DNA of 32,529 bases from JASJHI01 sp965371355 (GCA_965371355.1 CBDUYD010000012.1:1-32529), one strand, 5' to 3'. Counted from the first letter of the stretch, positions 15,017-23,608 are shown. Made by a program: numbers and translations. The notes: generated by a model from the sequence alone, not told the origin.

Positions 15017-16159
15017 ATGCGGCTGTACGACACGGCGCGGCGCGCCATCGTGGACTTCGAACCGAACGAGCACGTGTTGATGTACACGTGTGGCATCACG
15101 CCCTACGATGCCACCCATCTCGGCCACGCCGCCACGTTCATCGCGTACGACGTGCTACAGCGGCGCCTCATCGACAAGGGCCACACGGTGACCTGCGTGC
15201 GCAACGTCACCGATGTCGACGACCCCTTGTTCGAGAAGGCCCGCGAACTCGGCGTGCACTACCTCGATCTGGCCGCCGGCGAGGAGGCCAGGTTCGAGCG
15301 CGACATGGAGGCACTGAACGCCCTGCCGGTCGAGACGCCGCGCGCGTCGTCCGCGATCCCCGACATCCGCGGCTGTATCGCGATGGTGCTCGATCGCGGG
15401 TACGCCTACGAAGCGGGCGGTTCGGTGTACTTCGACGTCTCGAAGTTCGACTCGTTCGGCTCGCTCAGCCACTACTCCGAGGCGGAGATGTTGACCCTCG
15501 CCGCCGAACGCGGTGGGCACGTCGACGACGCGAACAAGCGCTCCCCGCTCGACTTCGTCCTCTGGCACCCGTCCGCCCCCGACGAACCCTCGTGGGACAC
15601 GATGTGGGGACCCGGGCGCCCCGGGTGGCACATCGAGTGCTCGGCGCTCGTGCTGCGCGAGCTCGGCACGACGATCGACCTCCACGGCGGCGGGACCGAT
15701 CTGATCTTCCCCCACCACGAATGCGAGCGGGCGCAGTCCGAGGCGGCCACCGGCAAACCATTCGTGAAGCACTGGATGCACACCGCGCTGATCTCGATGG
15801 ATGGCGAGAAGATGTCGAAGAGCCTCGGCAATCTCGTCTTCGTAGACGATCTGAGGACCCGGCACGACCCCCGGGCGATCCGCCTGGCGATCGTCGAGCA
15901 CCACTACCGGATGCCGTGGGAGTGGGACGACGAACTGATGCCGCGCAACGATGCCCGGCTCAAGTCATGGTCGGCGAGTAGCAGGTCCGATCAGGGGTCA
16001 CTCCGTGCGTCCGACCCCGAGCTCCTCGACCGCGTCCGCGCCCATCTCGACGACGACCTCGACACACCCGCCGCGTTCGCCGCGATCGACGACGCCGCAC
16101 GTCGCGGCACCTCCGTCGCGGACGCAGCAGCGCTCCTCGGCGTCGATCTCGACGGCTGA
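15017..16159 (+). CDS. mshC: L-cysteine:1D-myo-inositol 2-amino-2-deoxy-alpha-D-glucopyranoside ligase (mycothiol synthesis)
   Basis: A 380-residue class I aminoacyl-tRNA-synthetase-like enzyme that joins cysteine to GlcN-inositol in mycothiol synthesis. It is MshC rather than CysS: MYTCGITPYDATHLGHAATF carries the MshC-style HIGH motif and zinc Cys, with NVTDVDDPLFEKA, GRPGWHIECSA, GGGTDLIFPHHE and KMSKS (DGEKMSKSLGNL). It ends LLGVDLDG, near-identical to the mycobacterial C-terminus, and lacks the longer tRNA-binding region of CysS. Length is slightly under the usual ~410. The ATG is 2 nt after the npdG stop, indicating coupling. A separate cysS would be expected elsewhere. Confidence 0.93.
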   Translation: MRLYDTARRAIVDFEPNEHVLMYTCGITPYDATHLGHAATFIAYDVLQRRLIDKGHTVTCVRNVTDVDDPLFEKARELGVHYLDLAAGEEARFERDMEALNALPVETPRASSAIPDIRGCIAMVLDRGYAYEAGGSVYFDVSKFDSFGSLSHYSEAEMLTLAAERGGHVDDANKRSPLDFVLWHPSAPDEPSWDTMWGPGRPGWHIECSALVLRELGTTIDLHGGGTDLIFPHHECERAQSEAATGKPFVKHWMHTALISMDGEKMSKSLGNLVFVDDLRTRHDPRAIRLAIVEHHYRMPWEWDDELMPRNDARLKSWSASSRSDQGSLRASDPELLDRVRAHLDDDLDTPAAFAAIDDAARRGTSVADAAALLGVDLDG

Positions 16160-16238
16160 CATCGCCCAGCGGCCGACATTTCACGCGCCCTTCACAGGAA
16201 TTTCACCGCGTTCGCGCCTCCGCCGAACGGACTTGGCC

Positions 16239-16244
16239 TACCCT
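16239..16244 (+). promoter_or_regulatory. -10 box of leaderless plsC-like gene
   Basis: TACCCT ends 6 nt before the ATG at 16251; no ribosome-binding site is present. Confidence 0.5.
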
Positions 16245-16250
16245 CGCCGA

Positions 16251-17036
16251 ATGGCCGCCGACCCCGGTACGGGAGACCTCCAGCGACGCACGCGCATGCT
16301 GTCGCGCCCGATCGTCGAACGGCTCTGGAGCATCGAGACCGAAGGCTTCGACCGACTGCCGGATACGGGTCCGGCCATCCTCTGTCCCAATCACATCAGC
16401 TTCTTCGACTCGGGTCTCCTGATGATGATGGTGCCACGGAACATCTCGTTCGTCGGCAAGGCCGAGTACATGGATTCCTGGAAGACGAAGTTTCTCTTCC
16501 CCGCCCTCGGCATGATCCCGATCGACCGCACGGGTGGCGGCAGCGCGGCCGACGCCCTCGAGGCAGCGGAGCGTGTGCTGCGCCGCGGTGAGCTGTTCGG
16601 AATCTTCCCCGAGGGCACGCGCAGCCGCGACGGCACCCTGCGCAAGGGACGCACCGGTGCGGCGCGTCTGGCGATGCGCGTCGGTTGCCCGATCTTCCCG
16701 GTCGGCATCACCGGCACCGACGCGATCCAGCCACCCGGGGCGAAGGCGCCACTGCCGTTCAAGTCGTGCAAAGTCTCGATCGGGCGCCCGATCCGTCCCG
16801 AGCGCTACGCGACGCGAGGTGCCGAGCATCTCGCCTGGCGTTCGATGACCGACGAGGTCATGTACGAGATCCGCGAGTTGACCGGCCAGGAGTACGTCAA
16901 CTCCTACGCCGGCGAGGTGGCCGAGACCGAACCCACCATCGAGGCCCATGTCGGTTCGGTCGCCGACGCGCCCGATCCGTCGGCCTCCCCGATCGGAATG
17001 CGCTCGGGCGACCTCGTCACGATCGCCGGCCGCTGA
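16251..17036 (+). CDS. plsC: 1-acyl-sn-glycerol-3-phosphate acyltransferase family protein
   Basis: A 261-residue PlsC-type acyltransferase that transfers an acyl chain to lysophosphatidic acid or a related acceptor at the membrane. The HX4D motif is NHISFFD (H48, D53); the acceptor motif is FPEGTRS (E121); VGKAEYMDSW and GRTGAARLAM are also typical. The last 40 residues are acidic and probably disordered. The ATG at 16251 is set by the -10 box; coding-like sequence upstream in the same frame overlaps mshC and is spurious. It precedes thrS and the PI-mannoside genes, which fits a membrane lipid role. Confidence 0.9.
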   Translation: MAADPGTGDLQRRTRMLSRPIVERLWSIETEGFDRLPDTGPAILCPNHISFFDSGLLMMMVPRNISFVGKAEYMDSWKTKFLFPALGMIPIDRTGGGSAADALEAAERVLRRGELFGIFPEGTRSRDGTLRKGRTGAARLAMRVGCPIFPVGITGTDAIQPPGAKAPLPFKSCKVSIGRPIRPERYATRGAEHLAWRSMTDEVMYEIRELTGQEYVNSYAGEVAETEPTIEAHVGSVADAPDPSASPIGMRSGDLVTIAGR

Positions 17037-17079
17037 TCCCGCCCGCACAATCCCTCCGCCGTCGGGGCGCGACCGCTCG

Positions 17080-17085
17080 TATCCT
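17080..17085 (+). promoter_or_regulatory. -10 box of leaderless thrS
   Basis: TATCCT ends 7 nt before the thrS ATG at 17093; no Shine-Dalgarno sequence is seen. No T-box leader is possible with this placement. Confidence 0.55.
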
Positions 17086-17092
17086 GGGCCGC

Positions 17093-19084
17093 ATGTCGAA
17101 CATCTCGAGTATTTCGGTGTCGCTGCCCGACGGAGCATCACACGAGCTGCCCGAAGGCTCGACCGCGCTCGACCTCGCGGCCGCGATCGGGAGCGGCCTG
17201 CGCAAGTCGGCTGTCGCCGCGACGATCGATGGCATCGATGCGGACCTCACCGCTCCGCTCCACGACGGAGCATCGGTGGCGATCATCACCGGCGACACCG
17301 ACGAGGGGCGCCACGTCCTGCGACATTCGACCGCGCATGTGATGGCGCAGGCGGTGACGCAGCTCTTCCCCGGCGCCAAGTTCTCGATCGGACCGGCGAT
17401 CGAGAACGGTTTCTACTACGACTTCGCGCTCCCGGACGGGGCGACCTTCAGCGACGACGACCTCGAACGGATCGACGAGAGGATGCGCGAGATCATCCGT
17501 GCAAACCAGCCCTTCACCCGCTCGGAGATGTCGTTCGACGAGGCCAAGTCCCTCTTCGCCGACCAGCCGTACAAGATCGAGATCATCGAGCGGGTCGAGT
17601 CCGCCGACGCGGACGGCGACGACGCCGGCGAGGTCGGCGACGGAAACACGATCAGCGCCTACCGCAACACCGACGAGTTCGTCGACATGTGCGTGGGGCC
17701 GCACGTCCCCTCGACCGGACGGCTCGGGTTCTTCAAGTTGCAGAAGGTCGCCGGCGCCTACTGGCGCCACGATGAGCACGCCCAGATGCTCCAGCGCATC
17801 TACGGCACGGCGTGGGAGTCCAAGAAGGCGATCGCCGCCCATCTCCACCAACTCGAAGAAGCCGCCAAGCGCGACCATCGCAAGCTGGCCGTCGAGTTGG
17901 ATCTGCTCAGCTTTCCGAGCGAACTGGGCGCCGGACTCGCGATCTGGCATCCGAAGGGCGCGCTGATCCGCAAGGTGATGGAGGACTACAGCCGGCTCCG
18001 GCACGAGAACGGTGGCTACGAGTTCGTCTACACGCCACATCTCGCGAAGGCCGAACTATTCGAGACGTCCGGGCACCTCGACTTCTACGCCGACTCGATG
18101 TACCCGCCGATGGAGATGGACAACGGCGTCTACTACCCCAAGCCGATGAACTGCCCGATGCACTGCCTCATCTTCGACAGCCGGCAGCGCAGCTATCGCG
18201 AACTGCCCCTGAGGCTGTTCGAGCTGGGCACGGTCTACCGGTACGAGCGGGCCGGCACGCTCCACGGGCTGATGCGCATCCGCGGATTCACACAGGACGA
18301 CAGCCACATCTTCTGCACCAAGGCGCAGATGGCCGAAGAGGTCGCCAGCCTGCTCGACTTCGTGCTCTCGGTGCTCCGCGCGTTCGGTTTCGACGAGTTC
18401 ACGTTCAATCTGTCGACCAAGGATCCCGACAAGTACATCGGGTCCGACGAGATCTGGGAAGAGGCGACCGACGCACTGCGCGAGGCGCTCGACCACCACG
18501 GTCTCGAATACGCGGTCAAAGAAGGCGACGCCGCGTTCTACGGGCCGAAGATCGACATCGACGTTCGCGATGCGATCGGAAGGACGTGGCAGCTCTCGAC
18601 GATCCAGGCCGACTTCAACGAGCCCGAACGATTCGATCTCGAGTACGTCGGAGCCGACAACGCGCGGCACCGGCCGATCATGCTCCACCGAGCGCTTCTC
18701 GGCTCGATCGAGCGCTTCTTCGGGGTGCTCCTCGAGCACCACGCCGGCGCATTTCCCACATGGCTCGCCCCGGTTCAGGTGCGCGTCCTGCCGGTCGCGA
18801 CGGCACACGACGACTACGCCGCCGAGGTCGCCGACCGACTGGCGAGTGCGGGCGCGCGCGTCGACGTCGTCGGCCCCGACGACGGGCTCGGGAAGCGGAT
18901 CCGGGCGGCCAAGGTCGAAAAGCTCCCGTACGTGCTCGTCGTCGGCGACGAAGACGTCGACGCCAAGACGGTCGGCGTCAACCCGCGCGGGGGCGACGTC
19001 GTGCGCGGGGTACCCCTCGACGCCTTCATCGACGACTTCCGGTCCGACGTCGACGAACCTTTCCTCGCCGCCCCCGACGCCTGA
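17093..19084 (+). CDS. thrS: threonine--tRNA ligase
   Basis: A 663-residue class II synthetase with all expected parts: TGS domain (about 3-68), editing domain with H78/H82 (HSTAHVMAQ) and C200/H204 (DMCVGPHVPSTG), catalytic core and C-terminal anticodon domain (from about 565). Zinc ligands are Cys in MNCPMHC, His in DDSHIFC, and His in MLHRALLGSIERF. Motif 2 is YRYERAGTLHGLMRIRGFTQ. The editing Cys and His residues are intact, so it should clear Ser-tRNA(Thr). The start is set by the leaderless promoter; in-frame sequence upstream overlaps plsC. The HIT gene begins 2 nt after the stop. Confidence 0.97.
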   Translation: MSNISSISVSLPDGASHELPEGSTALDLAAAIGSGLRKSAVAATIDGIDADLTAPLHDGASVAIITGDTDEGRHVLRHSTAHVMAQAVTQLFPGAKFSIGPAIENGFYYDFALPDGATFSDDDLERIDERMREIIRANQPFTRSEMSFDEAKSLFADQPYKIEIIERVESADADGDDAGEVGDGNTISAYRNTDEFVDMCVGPHVPSTGRLGFFKLQKVAGAYWRHDEHAQMLQRIYGTAWESKKAIAAHLHQLEEAAKRDHRKLAVELDLLSFPSELGAGLAIWHPKGALIRKVMEDYSRLRHENGGYEFVYTPHLAKAELFETSGHLDFYADSMYPPMEMDNGVYYPKPMNCPMHCLIFDSRQRSYRELPLRLFELGTVYRYERAGTLHGLMRIRGFTQDDSHIFCTKAQMAEEVASLLDFVLSVLRAFGFDEFTFNLSTKDPDKYIGSDEIWEEATDALREALDHHGLEYAVKEGDAAFYGPKIDIDVRDAIGRTWQLSTIQADFNEPERFDLEYVGADNARHRPIMLHRALLGSIERFFGVLLEHHAGAFPTWLAPVQVRVLPVATAHDDYAAEVADRLASAGARVDVVGPDDGLGKRIRAAKVEKLPYVLVVGDEDVDAKTVGVNPRGGDVVRGVPLDAFIDDFRSDVDEPFLAAPDA

Positions 19085-19086
19085 TC

Positions 19087-19602
19087 GTGCTCGAACGGCT
19101 GTGGTCCGCATGGCGGGCGACCTACGTCGAGGCCCTCGGCACGGCCCGCATCGCCGGCTCTTCGCCGCGGTCGGGAGCGGGATCGGTCTTCACACAGATC
19201 CTCGACTCGGGCCTGCCCGACGACGAGACGCACATCATCCGGCGCGGCGAGACGTGTTTCGTGATCGCCAACCTGTTTCCGTACACCTCGGGCCACCTGC
19301 TGGTCGTGCCGTACCGCGAGGTCGGCGACCTCGACGGGCTGACCGAGCAGGAGACGATCGAGCTGTGGTCGACGGTGACCGAGGCGAGCCGGGCGTTGCG
19401 CTCCGCCTACCGGCCCGACGGCTTGAACATCGGCCTCAACCTCGGGCGGCCGGCCGGTGGTTCGATCCCCGACCATCTACACGTGCATGTCCTGCCGCGC
19501 TGGACCGGCGACTCCAACTTCATGGCAGCGATCGCCAACACGCAGACCATTCCCGAGTCGCTCGACGTGACGACCGAGAAGGTCCGTGCGGCCTGGCCGT
19601 AG
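19087..19602 (+). CDS. HIT-domain nucleotide hydrolase/phosphorylase
   Basis: A 171-residue histidine-triad protein. The triad is H130-L-H132-V-H134 in DHLHVHVLPRW, with NLFPYTSGHLLVVPYR and GLNIGLNLGRPAGGS. It resembles mycobacterial Rv2613c, reported as an Ap4A phosphorylase, and occupies the same position between thrS and pgsA. It probably acts on dinucleoside polyphosphates made by aminoacyl-tRNA synthetases such as its neighbour ThrRS; that link is inference. The GTG start is 2 nt after the thrS stop. Confidence 0.92.
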   Translation: MLERLWSAWRATYVEALGTARIAGSSPRSGAGSVFTQILDSGLPDDETHIIRRGETCFVIANLFPYTSGHLLVVPYREVGDLDGLTEQETIELWSTVTEASRALRSAYRPDGLNIGLNLGRPAGGSIPDHLHVHVLPRWTGDSNFMAAIANTQTIPESLDVTTEKVRAAWP

Positions 19603-19605
19603 CCT
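19600..19605 (+). promoter_or_regulatory. -10 box of leaderless membrane-protein gene
   Basis: TAGCCT overlaps the end of the HIT gene (its TAG is the HIT stop) and ends 7 nt before the ATG at 19613. Confidence 0.5.
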
Positions 19606-19612
19606 GAACCCG

Positions 19613-20101
19613 ATGACCGACGACGTCCGCGACGAACTCCCTGACGACCTCGACCCGTCTGGATTCGTCGGCGCGTACCAGTTTCCCGACAACAGCCGTC
19701 GTCGGTGGCCGGGAGTCATCTACCTCGTGCTCGCGACCTTCGCGATCGCCGGCTACGCGTTGGCCGATGATCAACCGATCGTCAACGAAGGATGGCTTGT
19801 CGGGGGCCTCGTGCTCGTCGTCGTCGGCGTGTTCTCGATCACGTCGGGATGGCACATGCGCGTCGACGAGAAGGAGGCGCTCGTCGCCGCGCAGGGAGCG
19901 GTCGGATTCGCCGTCGGCCACGCCTCGGCGCAACAGGTCTGGCGCGGCCTGCGCAGCAGACCGACGTGGCGGGTGCTGTGCTACTCGGCCGAGGATCCGC
20001 CGGCGTTGCGCGGCCTCGTCCTCGTCGACGCGGTCGACGGGCGCGTCGTCGAACACCTCGTCGAGGAGAATCCCGACGACCTCGGCGACTCCGACAGCTA
20101 G
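19613..20101 (+). CDS. small two-TM membrane protein of unknown function
   Basis: A 162-residue protein. The acidic N-terminus (1-25) is followed by two membrane helices (about 34-50 and 62-80) and a cytoplasmic domain of about 75 residues with a QQVWRGLRSRPTWRVLCYSAEDPP stretch and an acidic tail. I do not recognise a family. Its position between HIT and pgsA suggests a membrane lipid context, but this is only by association. The ATG at 19613 is supported by the -10 box 7 nt upstream; an ATG at 19586 inside the HIT gene is less likely. Confidence 0.8.
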   Translation: MTDDVRDELPDDLDPSGFVGAYQFPDNSRRRWPGVIYLVLATFAIAGYALADDQPIVNEGWLVGGLVLVVVGVFSITSGWHMRVDEKEALVAAQGAVGFAVGHASAQQVWRGLRSRPTWRVLCYSAEDPPALRGLVLVDAVDGRVVEHLVEENPDDLGDSDS

Positions 20102-20129
20102 CTCGCCGGACCCGGCTCGTCGTCGGCAC

Positions 20130-20143
20130 CATGAACGTTCATG
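20130..20143. promoter_or_regulatory. perfect 14-bp palindrome over the pgsA -35 region (candidate operator)
   Basis: CATGAACGTTCATG is a perfect palindrome centred about 20 nt upstream of the pgsA -10 box, where a repressor or activator could touch RNA polymerase. It is not a LexA box, because GAAC and GTTC have no spacer. The regulator is unknown. Confidence 0.45.
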
Positions 20144-20153
20144 ATCACGGCGC

Positions 20154-20159
20154 TAGCCT
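20154..20159 (+). promoter_or_regulatory. -10 box of leaderless pgsA
   Basis: TAGCCT ends 7 nt before the pgsA ATG at 20167. Confidence 0.55.
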
Positions 20160-20166
20160 CTTGGCG

Positions 20167-20853
20167 ATGTTCGACGGCAAGTTCAGGGCGCCGGTCGACA
20201 AGGCCGTCAAGCCGATCGGTGCCGGCCTTCGTCGAACCGGCCTGACCCCCGATCACCTCACGGTCGTCGGACTCGTCGTCGGCATCGGCGCGGCGGTGGC
20301 GATCGGTGCGGGGTACCTCCGACTCGGGCTGCTGCTCGTCATCCTCGCCGCACTCCCCGATCTCCTCGACGGAGCGCTGGCAAAGGCCTCGGGCGCGGCA
20401 AGCCAGCGAGGTGCCTTCTTCGACTCGACGATCGACCGCATAACCGACTCGCTGCTGCTCGGCGGGATCGCCTGGTACTTCGTGGGCAACGAGTCGCCCT
20501 ATCTCACGCTGCTCCCCTTCGCGGTCGCCTCTGTCTCATCGCTGATCAGTTATCAGCGCGCCAAGGCCGAGTCGCTCGGGATCGAGGCCAAGGGCGGCCT
20601 GATGGAGCGCGCCGAGCGGATTATCGCGATCTGCATCGGGCTGCTGTTCCCGGTGCTGCTGGTGCCGATCCTCTGGATCATGCTGTTGCTCACGTCGATC
20701 ACCGCGATCCAGCGCTTCGTCAAGGTGTGGAAGGCCGCCGACGTGGCCCCGGTCACCGCCGCCCGCATCGAGATGCGTCGATCGCGCCGCCAGAGCAGGC
20801 GTGTCGCCCGCAGCGAGCGCCGTCGAACGCGCGTGCCGCGGCGTAGATCCTGA
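20167..20853 (+). CDS. pgsA: CDP-alcohol phosphatidyltransferase, probable phosphatidylinositol phosphate synthase
   Basis: A 228-residue integral membrane enzyme with about six helices. The CDP-alcohol motif DxxDGxxARx8GxxxDxxxD is present at residues 65-90 (D65, D68, G69, G82, D86, D90), with Lys (K73) replacing the usual Arg. The neighbours patA and pimA and the mycobacterial gene order point to inositol-phosphate as acceptor, making phosphatidylinositol phosphate; phosphatidylglycerophosphate synthase is the alternative. The C-terminal 30 residues are very Arg-rich. The ATG is set by the leaderless promoter. Confidence 0.9.
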   Translation: MFDGKFRAPVDKAVKPIGAGLRRTGLTPDHLTVVGLVVGIGAAVAIGAGYLRLGLLLVILAALPDLLDGALAKASGAASQRGAFFDSTIDRITDSLLLGGIAWYFVGNESPYLTLLPFAVASVSSLISYQRAKAESLGIEAKGGLMERAERIIAICIGLLFPVLLVPILWIMLLLTSITAIQRFVKVWKAADVAPVTAARIEMRRSRRQSRRVARSERRRTRVPRRRS

Positions 20854-20861
20854 GTGCCGAG

Positions 20862-21848
20862 GTGAACAACCCGAGGCCGAGCGGGTCCGGTCAGGTGCCC
20901 GCACGTCCCGATCGCGGCCGGCTGGCCGATCAGTTCTCCGATCAGGTCACCACCGGCACGTATCGCCTCGGAGCGCTGGCGGCACGGATGACTCCCTCTT
21001 TTCTGGTCGCGGGGTTGGCGGTGCCGCTCGGTACCGGAGCGAGCCTCACCAGCCCACAGCGCCGGGAGATGATCGAACGGCACCTGCGACGTGCGGATCC
21101 GACGTTGCGCGGACTACGGCTGCGCCGGGCCTCACGCGAGGCGTTCGACTACTACGCCCGCTACTGGATCGAGAGTCTCCGCCTGCCGACGGTGTCGCGC
21201 CGGATCGTCGCGAGGGGTCTGCAGATCGAGGGATTCGAACATCTCGAGGCGGCGCTCGACGCGGGTGGGGGAGCGCTGCTCACCATCCCGCACCTCGGCG
21301 GTTGGGAGTGGGCGGGCCGCTGGGCTGCCGACAGAGGCCATGAGATCACGGTGGTGGTCGAGCGGATCGAGCCGCCCGAACTGTTCGACTGGTTCGTCGA
21401 CCTGCGCTCGAAGCTCGGCATGAACGTCGTCGGGTTGGGCCCGGACGCCGCGTCGGCGGTCGCGCGCGCGCTGGCGGACAATCACATCATCTGCCTGCTC
21501 TCGGACCGCGACATCCAGCGCACCGGTCCCGAGGTCGAGTTCTTCGGCGAGCGCACGACGCTTCCGGCGGGACCGGCGCTGCTCGCCCTCCGCACCGGGG
21601 CACCCATCCTGCCGACCGCCATCTACTTCACCGATCGCGTCGACGGGCACCTCGGCTACGTCCGGCCGCCGATCGACGTCGAGCGCTCCGACGGGCGGCT
21701 GCGCGACGACGTGCAGCGGCTCACCCAGACGATCGCCGAGGAACTCGAGATCCTCATCCGGCGGGCACCTTCGCAGTGGCACCTCTTCCTGCCGAACTGG
21801 CCCTCCGACCCCGGATACGCGGCCGCCGACCCGCGCCCGGACCGCTGA
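20862..21848 (+). CDS. patA: phosphatidylinositol mannoside acyltransferase (LpxL-like)
   Basis: A 328-residue acyltransferase of the lipid A acyltransferase/PatA family. The catalytic HX4E is H144 to E149 in PHLGGWEW; LLSDRDIQRTG, FFGERTTLPAGPALLALRTGAPI and PSQWHLFLPNW follow in the family order. PatA acylates the 6-position of the mannose on phosphatidylinositol mannoside at the inner membrane face. GTG start 8 nt after the pgsA stop. Its place between pgsA and pimA is as in mycobacteria. Confidence 0.92.
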   Translation: MNNPRPSGSGQVPARPDRGRLADQFSDQVTTGTYRLGALAARMTPSFLVAGLAVPLGTGASLTSPQRREMIERHLRRADPTLRGLRLRRASREAFDYYARYWIESLRLPTVSRRIVARGLQIEGFEHLEAALDAGGGALLTIPHLGGWEWAGRWAADRGHEITVVVERIEPPELFDWFVDLRSKLGMNVVGLGPDAASAVARALADNHIICLLSDRDIQRTGPEVEFFGERTTLPAGPALLALRTGAPILPTAIYFTDRVDGHLGYVRPPIDVERSDGRLRDDVQRLTQTIAEELEILIRRAPSQWHLFLPNWPSDPGYAAADPRPDR

Positions 21849-21907
21849 TCGCCGTGCCCCAGATGGACCGCGCCGCAGATGATCGAGGGGATTCGGCCGG
21901 CCGCCCG

Positions 21908-22987
21908 ATGCGAATCGGGATCCTCTGCCCGTACAGCCTGACCATCCCCGGCGGGGTGCAGGCACAGGTGCTGGGGCTGGCGCGGGAACTCCGGCGGCGG
22001 GGCCACCAGGCGCGGGTGCTCGGCCCGTGTGACGGCCCGCCGCCCGAGAGCTTCGTGACGCCGCTCGGAAACTCCCTACCGACCGCCGCGAACGGGTCGA
22101 TCGCCCCGATCGCGCCCGACCCGCCGGCCGTCATGCGCACACTGCGCGCGCTGAACGACGAGGCGTTCGACGTGATCCACCTCCACGAACCGCTGTCGCC
22201 GGGACCGACGCTGACCGCGCTGCTCGTCCATCGCGCCCCGACGGTCGGCACATTTCACGCGGCGGGCGCGTCGGCCAGCTACCGGTTCCTCTTCGGCCCT
22301 CTCTCCCGACTCATCCACCGCCTCGATCGCAAGGTGGTGGTCTCCAAGGACGCGCTCTACCTCGTCAGCGAGCACCTCGGCGGTGACTACGAGGTGTTGT
22401 TCAACGGTGTCGAGTACGAGCAGATCCGCGCGACGCAGGCGTTCGAACGCAGCCCCGCCCGGCCGTCGGTGCTGTTCTGCGGTCGCCACGAGGAACGCAA
22501 GGGGCTGCGGGTACTGATCGACTCGCTCGAGCACGTCGATCTCGACGTCGACGTGCTGATCGCGGGCGAGGGGCCCGACACCGAACGGTTGCGCGAACGA
22601 TCGGCCGGCGACGACCGGATCGTGTGGCTCGGCCGGATCTCCGACGAGGAGAAGTTCGCGCGCCTCCGCTCGAGCGATGTCTTCTGCGCACCGTCACTCG
22701 GGGGAGAGTCGTTCGGCGTCGTGTTGATCGAGGCGATGGCGGCCGGGGCGACGGTCGTGGCGAGCGCCCTCGACGGCTACCGCAACGTCGCCACCGACGA
22801 CGTCGACGCACTGCTCGTACCACCCGACGACCCACCGGCATTGGCCGAGGCGATCACGAGAGCGATCACCGACCACGACTTGAGCGCCCGCCTGCGTGCG
22901 GCGGGCGCTGCCCGCGCCGAGCGGTTCTCGATGAGCGCCCTGGCCGACGCCTACGTCGAGATCTACCGGAGCCTCATCACCGAGTGA
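21908..22987 (+). CDS. pimA: phosphatidylinositol alpha-mannosyltransferase (GT4)
   Basis: A 359-residue GT-B glycosyltransferase that should transfer mannose from GDP-mannose to phosphatidylinositol. The start MRIGILCPYSLTIPGGVQAQV is the PimA opening. HLHEPLSPGPT, FCGRHEERKGL and the donor-binding ESFGVVLIEAMAAG (E-x7-E) are present. The ATG at 21908 is chosen by family comparison; a GTG at 21854, 5 nt after the patA stop, would add 18 residues and would allow coupling. Neither has a clear ribosome-binding site. Last gene of the PIM block. Confidence 0.92.
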   Translation: MRIGILCPYSLTIPGGVQAQVLGLARELRRRGHQARVLGPCDGPPPESFVTPLGNSLPTAANGSIAPIAPDPPAVMRTLRALNDEAFDVIHLHEPLSPGPTLTALLVHRAPTVGTFHAAGASASYRFLFGPLSRLIHRLDRKVVVSKDALYLVSEHLGGDYEVLFNGVEYEQIRATQAFERSPARPSVLFCGRHEERKGLRVLIDSLEHVDLDVDVLIAGEGPDTERLRERSAGDDRIVWLGRISDEEKFARLRSSDVFCAPSLGGESFGVVLIEAMAAGATVVASALDGYRNVATDDVDALLVPPDDPPALAEAITRAITDHDLSARLRAAGAARAERFSMSALADAYVEIYRSLITE

Positions 22988-23039
22988 TACTTGGGACTTG
23001 ATCGCCGCGGACATCACCTGATCGGCGCCGGACGGCCCG

Positions 23040-23045
23040 TACACT
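23040..23045 (+). promoter_or_regulatory. -10 box of leaderless lemA
   Basis: TACACT ends 8 nt before the lemA ATG at 23054. Confidence 0.5.
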
Positions 23046-23053
23046 GGCAGCAC

Positions 23054-23608
23054 ATGATCGCTCTCATCATCGTCGCCATTCTCGTCGTGGCGCTCGTCGC
23101 GCTGATGATCGGCGCCTACAACGGCCTGATCAGGCGGCGCAACCAGGTCGACAACGCCTGGTCGCAGATCGACGTCCAGCTCAAGCGTCGCCTCGACCTC
23201 ATCCCGAACCTGGTCGAAACGGTCAAGGGATACGCGGCCCACGAACGCGAAACGCTCGATGCGGTCATCGCGGCCCGCAATGCGGCGATCTCGGCTCCCG
23301 ACGAGCCCGGTCCGCAGGCGCAGGCCGAGGGTGTGCTCACCGGTGCCCTGCGACAGCTGTTCGCCCTCAGCGAGGCGTATCCCGACCTCAAGGCCAACCA
23401 GAACTTCCTCGCCCTGCAAGAGGAGTTGACCGCCACCGAGGGACGTGTCGCCTACGCCCGCCAGTTCTACAACGACAGCGTCCTCGACTACAACAACAAG
23501 ATCCAGCAGTTCCCTGCGGTCCTCTTCGCGAAGATGCTGAACTTCACCGAACGCGACTACTTCGAGGCCGAGCCCGGCGCCCACGCGGTACCCAGCGTCG
23601 ACTTCTGA
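23054..23608 (+). CDS. lemA: LemA family protein
   Basis: A 184-residue protein with one N-terminal membrane helix (about 2-21) and a helical-bundle domain. RRRNQVDNAWSQIDVQLKRR and DLIPNLVETVKGYAAHE are the LemA signature; YDNKI-like YNNKIQQFPAVLFAKMLNF closes the domain. Function is poorly known, but LemA is often encoded beside HtpX, as here. The start at 23054 places the membrane helix at the very N-terminus and agrees with the -10 box. Confidence 0.93.
   Translation: MIALIIVAILVVALVALMIGAYNGLIRRRNQVDNAWSQIDVQLKRRLDLIPNLVETVKGYAAHERETLDAVIAARNAAISAPDEPGPQAQAEGVLTGALRQLFALSEAYPDLKANQNFLALQEELTATEGRVAYARQFYNDSVLDYNNKIQQFPAVLFAKMLNFTERDYFEAEPGAHAVPSVDF

Noticed and set aside
16179..16210. 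Repeated ATTTCAC words before plsC as a possible operator
   Set aside because: Two short imperfect copies without symmetry or recurrence elsewhere; could be chance.
17040..17092. Possible T-box or other riboswitch upstream of thrS
   Set aside because: The gap is only 56 nt, the inferred transcript is leaderless, and no T-box sequence is present.
20130..20143. pgsA palindrome considered as a LexA box
   Set aside because: GAAC and GTTC abut without the required four-base spacer.
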